Assembly: GCA_905221605.1 (NCBI GenBank) | Contig: CAJNDS010000224.1 | Location: forward strand, 1,341,085-1,405,084 | Direction of reading: 5' to 3' | Length of the DNA: 64,000 bases | DNA from: Symbiodinium natans | Lineage: Eukaryota > Sar > Dinophyceae > Suessiales > Symbiodiniaceae | Shown: positions 51,717 to 59,955 of the stretch, in pieces | How positions within the stretch are numbered: the stretch's first letter is position 1 | Layout: each line of letters opens with the position of its first letter | Program-made: the position numbers and the translations under genes | Notes under the pieces: generated by a model | Told to the model about the DNA's origin: nothing | Seen by the model: the letters and a program-made list of their open reading frames with translations, nothing else | Databases searched by the model: none

Positions 51717-52134
51717 GCCTAAACCCATGAGCCCCCTCAAGCCAGAAGCCCCCCTTGAACCTCGCCCCATAAACCCCAATACTTAAATCCCCAACTGTAA
51801 GCCCCAGCCGCTCCATACCCAAGCCCTCGGGTTTAGGGTTAGGGGTTGAGGGTTGGGGTTTAGGGTCAGGGGTTTAGAGTTAGGGTTTAGGCTTCAGGGT
51901 TTGGGGAAGCTAGAGCCAGAAAACCCCAAATTCCTCAAAGCCCTAACCCGAAAACCCTCAAACACCCGATCCCTAAGCCCACCAACCCCTAAAGCCGAGA
52001 ATGGACCAACCCTAAACCCTAAACCCTAAATCCTAAACCCTCAACCTAGTTCGCACCCGATATCCTCAACTCTTCGCCTCCAAAGCCCTAAGCCACTTAC
52101 GCCCAACAATTTCGACTCCGAATCCTAAACTCCC

Positions 52135-52505
52135 TTAGCCCTAAACCCTAAGCTCCCTAAACCCTAAACCCTAAGCTCCCGAAACCCTCAACCCTAAACC
52201 CTAAACCCTAAGCTCCCGAAACCCTAAACCCTAAGCCCTAAGCCCTAAGCCCTAAGCCCTAAGCTCCCTAAACCCTTAACCCTTAACCCTAAGCCCTAAG
52301 CCCTAAGCCCTAAGCCCTAAGCTCCCTAAACCCTTAACCCTAAACCCTAAAACCCTAAAACCTTAGCCCTAAGCCCTAAGCTCCCTAAACCCTAAACCCT
52401 GAAACCCTAAACCCTAAAACCCTAAAACCTTAAGCCCTAAGCTCCCTAAACCCTTAACCCTAAAACCCTAAAACCCTAAAACCCTAAAACCCTAAAACCT
52501 TAAGC
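52135..52505 (-). repeat. Compound array of CCCTAAG, CTCCCTAAA and CCCTAAAA units
   Basis: Higher-order arrangement in which blocks of CCCTAAG alternate with AGCTCCCTAAACCC; about 60-80 bp superunits recur. Confidence 0.85.
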
Positions 52506-52546
52506 TATCTTAAGCTCCATCTCATGCCCCCACGAATCGTGCGAAG

Positions 52547-52597
52547 GCCCAGTGCTCCGAGGTGGCCTGGAAGCTCATGGGCCAAAGGCTGTGGAGG
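52547..52597 (+). CDS. Candidate exon, unrecognised gene H
   Basis: Seventeen codons, phase 0: AQCSEVAWKLMGQRLWR. Acceptor GTGCGAAG; donor AGG|GTTTAG is the first unit of a TTTAGGG array. Resembles a PPR or TPR helix but is too short to assign. Confidence 0.55.
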
Positions 52598-52675
52598 GTT
52601 TAGGGTTTAGGGTTTAGGGTTTAGGGTTTAGGGTTTAGGGTTTAGGGTTTAGGGTTTAGGGTTTAGGGTTTAGGA
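52594..52675 (+). repeat. Interstitial telomere-type array (TTTAGGG)n, about 11 units
   Basis: Begins at the exon edge; followed head to head by CCCTAAG. Confidence 0.95.
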
Positions 52676-53755
52676 ACCCTAAGCCCTTCAGCGAATTGTC
52701 GGAAACTGGTGCCCAAACCCAAGTTGTAAAAGCTGACAGCTCCAAGGCGGAGAGTCGCTCGAGGGGAAGTGTTCGAAAGTTTAGTTTATATGTTGTGAAG
52801 AAAAGGGTTTTTGGGGGTGTGTTGTTTTTGATGTTTGCTGCTCAGAGTTAAGGTCCACCTTTTCAACCACCCGACCTTTCCCCTAAACCTTGACCCCAAA
52901 CCCTAAGCCCTAAAACCCCAAAACCCTAAACCCCAAACCACACCCGAACATCCAACATGCGGCGCGAAGGTGGTCCACGGAAGATTGCGCGATGGCAAGC
53001 TATGCTTCGGCTAGGCCGAGGCGTTTCGGGTTTAGGGCTAAGGGATTTTCTTGGAGCCCAATGGCACCCTCCCTTTTTGCTGGTTTAACCAGCCCCTGAA
53101 AAGTAACCCCTGTTAAAGCATGGTTACTTGGAGGTTCAGAGTTCTTTTGTTTCATTCAGTAGTTAAAGCACACTTGTAAGCAAGCCACTTCAGAACCCTA
53201 ATTAATAGGGCTCTAACTGGGCTGTAAGTGCAGCTCCTAATTGGATCAATACGTAGCATGAACCCGAAAAGGCGACGGGGGGAGGGCGGTTCTACTATCT
53301 GGGGGGGATACAGGGAACCTGCCGGAAAAGGTTTTCTGTTCAAGGCATCTTCCACCTCAGGGAATAGAGTTTTGGCAGGTTTGTGGGGGGTGGTTGTATA
53401 GGGACCCTCATAGAAAGGGTTCTGAAGTAGGGGCCCTTGGGTAAAACAGGGTGTGTACAGGGGAAACAAGGGGTGCCCTTTTAAGGGCCCATACCATGCA
53501 TCTACCCTAAGACAGGTTCGGGGTGCGGCAATGACGCTGCTAGGTTTCCACAGCGGCCAATCTTCCCTGCAAGAAAAAGCTTCGGGCTTAGGTTGCAGGG
53601 CTGCCCTATCCCCTAAACCCTAAACCCTAACCCTAAACCCTAAACCCTAAACCCTAAACCAGAAGCTGAATTGAACAGAATTCACCCCCCATACCGGCCC
53701 CTAATCCTTAGGCCCTGAAGGGAAGCTGCCTCGAATTCCCTTTGGCCCGCGGCAG

Positions 53756-53811
53756 GCCGTCGCATTCGCGCAAGAGCGGCTTGCTTCTGCCCGTGCAAAA
53801 TCGATTCAGCG
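53756..53811 (+). CDS. Candidate exon, unrecognised gene H
   Basis: Acceptor GCGGCAG; reads AVAFAQERLASARAKSIQ, probably helical. GA donor CG|GATTTC, or the frame continues into a TTTAGGG tract. Confidence 0.5.
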
Positions 53812-54027
53812 GATTTCTTTAGGGTTTACGGTTTAGGGTTTAGGGTTTAGGGTTTCGGGTTTAGGGTTTGGGGGGCGACCAGAGTCGGGCTTCGGGCTTT
53901 TTGGTGTTTTGGGCTTTTGAGTTCGTGTGGTTCTACTTCAGCGACGTCGTTCGCAGCATGTAGTTATTGGTGGAGATGGTGGATAGGATGCCCAGGGATT
54001 CAGAATCTTGGCTCATGCAGCCTTTAG

Positions 54028-54210
54028 GTGACCAAGCCTGTTGCTGGCGTTGAATTCTGCAAAAAGCTGGCCACCCTCAACAAACGGAACATCGCAAGTC
54101 GAATGTCTCTTTTGCAGGGGCCTTCCTTGCAGGAGTCAGCTGACCACGAGCTCTATGTCCTGAGCCAGGACAAGCAAGGATCCCAGATTATCAGCACGCT
54201 GAGACATTGA
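54028..54210 (+). CDS. Terminal exon of gene H
   Basis: Sixty codons and TGA after acceptor CCTTTAG. Reads VTKPVAGVEFCKKLATLNKR, then NIASRMSLLQGPSLQESADH, then ELYVLSQDKQGSQIISTLRH. It is free of repeats and followed by an AT-rich stretch with TATATG, as expected for a 3' end. An internal TTTTGCAG|GGG may mean it is really two exons. No family recognised with confidence. Confidence 0.6.
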   Translation: MTKPVAGVEFCKKLATLNKRNIASRMSLLQGPSLQESADHELYVLSQDKQGSQIISTLRH

Positions 54211-54666
54211 TACAAGTAAACAAACAGGAACTACACATGTCTGTACATATATGTATATATATATATGCGGATAATGTGTCTTACTATGTATTTAATTGCT
54301 TGTTTCTGCATGTCTACGCTTGCCCTTTTGAAGGCCTATCTAGTGTACACTCCTTTTGAAGGGTAGGGGGGGGTTTAGGGTTTAGGGGTTTTTGAGACTT
54401 GCAAACTGAAAGTGACATGAACGAGCATCTTGAGCAATCCAATCAATGGTGCATATTCTGAGTTTTTCGTGATAGTAGTACAGGACAACACACCCTGACC
54501 CTCAAGCGCACCCGAACCCTGAACCTTTCACACCCCAGTTCCCGAAGATCTAAATTTGTTTTTGAAAATGGGAGTGTTTTTGTGGGAGGTTACGTCTAAG
54601 AATGATTAGAGTACTTTCAGGGGATTAGAGGTACCCCGCTATTTTGGGACACATGCCCCCCTTGAG
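54211..54666. other. Spacer, no gene seen
   Basis: AT-rich with a TATATGTATATA tract and a single short TTTAGGG stretch near 54375. Confidence 0.5.
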
Positions 54667-54737
54667 GTTCCAGCGAAACTACAAGCCGCTGGAGGGGGAC
54701 GTCGAAGACGTGGACACGCATGGCAGCTTGAAGGAGG
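54667..54737 (+). CDS. Candidate exon, unrecognised
   Basis: Acceptor CCCTTGAG, one base, then FQRNYKPLEGDVEDVDTHGS and LKE; donor G|GTCGCC, or TGC|GTGGTT 14 bp later. Acidic, repeat-free. Confidence 0.45.
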
Positions 54738-55582
54738 GTCGCCCTGGCTGCGTGGTTTCTGGGGTTCAGGGCTCAGGGGCTTGGACCTTTCGCGGAGGGA
54801 GCACAGGGTTTGATGGGAGACAGCGAAGTTTTCGGGACCTGGTGGCTCTAGACTCTATACGTAGGATTAATTTTCGGTAACCCCTACCACCCCCGCGCCC
54901 CCAACTAGAATCCCTAATCAAGCTTTACTTGAAGGTTCATCTGCATGCTACTACTTCCCCAACATGTATTCATAGCCACTATATAACTACAGCTACCTTA
55001 CTTTGATAGCCAGTTGTAACTCCTAATTGAACCCCAAACCCTGAACCCTAGACACCAAATGGAACTCCGTTCGAGTCCCGGGTTCACGGTCGTTGAGGGC
55101 TTCGGGTGTTGGGATTTGGGATTGGGTGATGTAAGGATCAAGGTAGCGTGAGTTTAAGCCTCGTCGGTCATGCAAACAAAGTCTAGCTAGGGCCGATTTG
55201 AGTAGTGGTTAAAACCAAGTTGACGTTTGTGCTGTCTTCAAAGGCATGGGACCCTACTCCCTAGATCCCTTATCCCTCCCTGATCGATGCTCTTAGCAAA
55301 CGTGGGCCTTTTGAGCCCGAAAGGCCTAATGCCTCAGCCCGCAAAGCATCAACGTCCCCAAGCCCCACTCCTGCTTCAAGCCTTGCATGCTTCTGCTTGT
55401 TTCAATGTCGGCTTTGCTTAGAGGTACTTACCTTGGAAACTGAGCTCTTGTGTAGAGGAACCCTAAACCCTATGCCATCAACCCTAAGCCCGAAACCCTA
55501 AACCCTAAACCCTAAACCCTAAACCCTAAACCCTAAACCCTAAACCCTAAACCCTAGCTACCTCCTTTGAATGCACCTCGAG

Positions 55583-55618
55583 GAGCGAGGTTTCAAGCCC
55601 TACTGGCGCACTGGGAAG
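55583..55618 (+). CDS. Candidate micro-exon, unrecognised
   Basis: Twelve codons, phase 0: ERGFKPYWRTGK. Acceptor CACCTCGAG, GC donor AAG|GCCTTC. Confidence 0.45.
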
Positions 55619-55627
55619 GCCTTCATG

Positions 55628-56088
55628 GGGTTTAAGGGTTTAAGGGTTTAAGGGTTTAAGGTTTAAGGGTTTAAGGGTTTAAGGGTTTAAGGGTTTAAGG
55701 GTTTAAGGGTTTAGGGCTTAAGGGTTTAAGGGTTTAAGGGTTTAAGGGTTTAAGGGTTTAAGGGTTTAAGGGTTTAAGGGTTTAAGGGTTTAAGGGTTTA
55801 AGGGTTTAAGGGTTTAAGGGTTTAAGGGTTTAAGGGTTTAAGGGTTTAAGGGTTTTAAGGGTTTAAGGGTTTAAGGGTTTAAGGGTTTAAGGGTTTAAGG
55901 GTTTAAGGGTTTAAGGGTTTAAGGGTTTAAGGTTTAAGGGTTTAAGGGTTTAAGGGTTTAAGGGTTTAAGGGTTTAAGGGTTTAAGGGTTTAAGGTTTAA
56001 GGGTTTAAGGGTTTAAGGGTTTAAGGGTTTAAGGGTTTAAGGGTTTAAGGGTTTAAGGGTTTAAGGGTCTAAGGGTCTAAGGGTCTAA
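55628..56088 (+). repeat. TTTAAGGG 8-bp array, about 57 units
   Basis: Largest homogeneous array in the window. Unit GGGTTTAA with a few 7-bp deletions (GGTTTAA) and a TCTAAGGG edge. Confidence 0.95.
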
Positions 56089-56189
56089 GGGTGCCGGTTG
56101 GGGGGAGGGTCGTTGTTCGATGAAGGTTGAGCCATTGCGCAGCCCGCTTATGGCAGTCAGAAGCTGCGGGTATACATGTGTTAAACCCT

Positions 56190-56315
56190 AAACCCCCACT
56201 TAAAACCCACTTATAAGCCCCTAAAGTACCCCAATAGGGTTATATATATATATATATATATTGGGCGATAAGTACAGTTACTATTGGGTTCAAAAGTAAC
56301 ATGAACCTCCAAGTA
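56190..56315 (+). repeat. Dispersed element family P7 (copy)
   Basis: CCACTTATAAGCCCCTAAAG, TACCCCAATAGGGTT, ATAAGTACAGTTACTATTGG and CATGAACCTCCAAGTA in order; a TA microsatellite has expanded inside it. Confidence 0.7.
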
Positions 56316-56896
56316 ATGATGTATGGAGTTCTGCGCCCAAAAATCGCTGGGCAGCATTCCCCAATGTATACTCAATTCTGATCCTCTAGATTGGGGTTTA
56401 GGCTTTGGAGACACTGTTCTTGTGGCGTGAGCTCTAAGGCTTCAAGCGAGGGTGGGGGGGCGGGGGGGGAGTGGGGGGAGGAATATCCCGAAACTAAACC
56501 CCAAACCCTAAACCCTAAACCCTAAACCCCTAAACCTATGGGCTCAAGCCGCACAATGAGTGCGAAGAGTGCATCCCCAACCCCATTTCTCCCCAGCAAT
56601 GAGGCCCAGCAAAACCCAATTTTATGCTAGCGCGCCAGTCCAGAAATATTTAAAGTTTGACCTACCCCGTTAGGGTTTAGGGTTTATAGGGTTTACGCCG
56701 AAGCCGAAACCGACCACCGTGGACATTTTGCGAGATTTCTTAAGCTTTGAGGTCTAGGCTTACCTGCAAGCCCAACACCGCCTTTCTTGCAGCTTACCTA
56801 AGAACCCCATAGGCAGGGTTTTGGAATGAGACTTAGAGCCTCCAAGAAAAGTAAATGTGGGGATTCTTAGGGTTTAAGGTTGCGAGGTTGGTGAAG

Positions 56897-56944
56897 TCAA
56901 CCTCGTAGCTGTCGGCGGCCGTGGCAATGGCGTCAGCCGAGGGA
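56897..56944 (+). CDS. Possible exon, unrecognised
   Basis: Acceptor GGTGAAG, two bases, then NLVAVGGRGNGVSRG, with GC donor A|GCTGAG. The reverse strand is also open here, so confidence is low. Confidence 0.3.
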
Positions 56945-57936
56945 GCTGAGTTATCCACAACCGGCAGCCGTTCCGAGGAGGTGAGGGGGCCGTGTAGGCA
57001 TTTTTTGAGTTTGGGGTTTGGGGTTTCGGATGGGTTTAGGATTTAGAGTTTCTGGACTTAGGATTTAGAGTTTCTGGGTTTGGATTTGAGACTTAGGGCT
57101 TTGGGTTTGTGTTCGTTAGATGGCAATGCTGTTTGAATTGATAGGCTTTTGGAGTCAAGGGAGTCATACTCGGACCCCTCAGGTGGTACCCTTGGGCTTA
57201 AGGCTTCCGTTTGATGATCCCTAGGGCAGTATAAGGGCCAGATTGGGCGAATACTAGGGGAACCTTCAGGGGTACAACCTTAGGCGTACGAGTCTTACCA
57301 CCTCGGTGTACTACTTCCTACATGTCTTCTCCACGAAGGCTTCACTGCACATGCCTCTTTGAAACAACTCATGCTGAGGCAGGCTGAGAGCTTGGATTTC
57401 AGGTCTCGACCCCGATGTTGAGCAGATTATGGCCTAGTGCAAAAGGTTAGGCACACTGAGCCCTAAACCTAACACCCCAAGCTCCAAACTCTAAACCCTA
57501 AACCTTAAACCCTAACCTTTGAACATTAACCCTAAACCCTAAACCCTAAACCCTAAACCCTAAACCCTAAACCCTAAACCCTAAACCCAAGTTACCTGCG
57601 ATCTTCAGACGTTGGGTGGAGCCTAGGGCTTGGGGAACTCCGGGCTGATCATCAAGGGCTTAGTTGCCTAGGGGCTTAGGGATTTCGGACGTTTAGGGGT
57701 TTAGGGTTTGGGGATTTGGGGTTTAGAGCTTAGGGGTTATGGGGTTTTGGGTTCTGGGCGTGTGGCTGAGAAGGTAGGGTCTTAGGGTATCCGAGTTTGC
57801 GGGCTGGGGCTGATTGCTTATAGATTTTGGGGTTTTAGGCTCGGAAGTCCAGCGGTGAGTAGGTCTAGGCTTCAGGAGGCCTCATGGGTAGGCAAGACTG
57901 GGGTGATGGGGAGGGCGACTAGAGTTATTGCTGGGT
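56945..57936. other. No firm exon; telomere-like tracts and spacer
   Basis: TTTAGGG-like degenerate tracts near 57010-57110, a CCCTAAA array (57533-57590) and unassigned sequence. Confidence 0.45.
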
Positions 57937-58071
57937 ATGTCCTTATCCGGCAGCTCTCTGTTTTACAACCGTACTTGGGTCCGCCCGTGCAGCCTGCATC
58001 CGAAACAGGAGGCGCTTCTCAGCGAGCAAGAAGAAAATGACTTGCTCCAACAGCTGACGCTGGAAGAGAAG
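57937..58071 (+). CDS. GH3 exon X1
   Basis: In-frame ATG at 57937 (MSLSGSSLFYNRTWVRPCSL), or an acceptor CGTGCAG at 57992. It carries EQEENDLLQQLTLEEK and ends AAG|GTTCGG in phase 0. Confidence 0.75.
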
Positions 58072-59663
58072 GTTCGGAGTCGTCTTCAAACCGTTAAGGT
58101 TAAGTTCCGGTTAACTCAGGGTGTAGGGTTGAAGGCTTAGGTTGTAAAAGTCCCCAAAGCCGAAAGAACCATAAGTCATAAGCTCTTCAGCAGTTTGCGG
58201 GGGGGGGGGGGGGGGGCTCATGTACTTGGAGTGCCAGTTAGCCGAGTGCGAATGAGCAGAGCTGCATATACACTCTGGGTCTTTCCGTAGGTTTCAGTCA
58301 AGAAAGCATGCACACACTATCCACGCAGGTCTTTACAAAGCAGCTTGACATTTTGCCTTCATCGCGCTTGCGCAGTCGGGCCGGAGACAGCAGGATCATA
58401 TAAAGGTTTCGAAGCACTCGGGGCATTGGGGCGAAGCGAAGTAATGTATTCATGTAGGACGGTAGGACGGTAGGACGGTAGGACGGTAGGACGTAATTAA
58501 AGTTCAGGGTAGGACGTAAAGTTCACGGTGTTATTCGGGTTTAGGGGTTCAGGGTTTAGACGCGTGTCGTTTCCATGTGCGGGGTTTCGGGTGTCAGATT
58601 GCAGGTGGGAATGCTCAGTGGCGTGACCATGTGGGAGGCCACGGGTCTTCCTTCTAGGTGCACCCTAAACCCTAAACCCTAAACCCCAAACCCCAAACCC
58701 CAAACCCTAAACCCTAAACCCTAAACCGAAAAGACCCTAACTAACCCTGAACCCTGAGCCCTGGGCCCTACAGTACAAGCCCAAGGACCTCCAGTTGAGC
58801 CCGCTGTCCCTTCTCGGGTCCAGGGTCCCTTTAAATGTTTCGGGTTCGCTTTACTTGGTAGCCTAGTGGTGCCCTCTTGCCCCGTTTTTGATTCATGGTT
58901 CCCTTATACAGTAGCCAACCGCAAAAAGGGGTTGCCTGATTATATATTACTAGTATCCGGAGAAGGCCCTTATCTTCCTTTTTTAGGGTTGGGGTTCCCT
59001 TATAATCCCCTTAAAACCAAAAAGGGTACCCTTTTATTCCCAGGCTACGCCTGGGCCTAGATTATGGTCACTGAGCTGCCAAGTGTAGGGTTTAGGGATA
59101 TTCCCAGGTCGCTCTGGCATCCATATGAGCCCAAAGCCTAACACCACATGCGCCTTAACCCTACCGCACGTTTGGCATTTGTTCATCCAGGGTTTTCCGG
59201 TTTAGGGTTTAGGGTTTTCTCATAGGTTGTGGCGGCAACAAGGCAGATGTGGATGCAAGGTGTCCCTAAACCCTAAACCCTAAACCCTAAACCCTAAACC
59301 CCAAACCCCAAACCCCAAACCCTAAACCCTAAACCCTAAACCCTAAACCCTAAACCCTAAACCCTAAACCGTAAATCCTAACCCTAAACCCTAAACCCTA
59401 AACCTTGCCCGCACATGCATCACTTCAGACTGACCTTCCAGCAGTGTGCAGGATGTGGGTTCATAAGAGTTTACGGGCTAAGTTGTATTCAGGTTCACGT
59501 GGTTTCGCGGCTTCTGTAGCTTCTAGATACATGCACTGCCTATGAACTTTCATGCAGCCCCTAGACATCTGACGCAGAGTCCAGGGCCCTAATCCCTCAC
59601 CTCACTTGTACGGGCCGTCACTGCAGTAGGCCTAGCTAAGCTTAAGAGAGAAGCGAGAGAAGA

Positions 59664-59699
<36 letters not shown>

Positions 59700-59921
59700 C
59701 AGAGACAGAGACAGAGACAGAGACAGAGACAGAGACAGAGACAGAGACAGAGACAGAGACAGAGACAGAGACAGAGACAGAGACAGAGACAGGGACAGAG
59801 ACAGAGACAGAGACAGAGACAGAGACAGAGACAGAGACAGAGACAGAGACAGAGACAGAGACAGAGACAGAGACAGAGACAGAGACAGAGAGAGAGAGAG
59901 AGCGAGCAAGAGCGAGAGAGT

Positions 59922-59955
<34 letters not shown>

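Noticed and set aside
55055-55095. tRNA gene suggested by CCGTTCGAGTCCCGG
   Set aside because: A box B-like core only; no A box or acceptor stem at the right distance.
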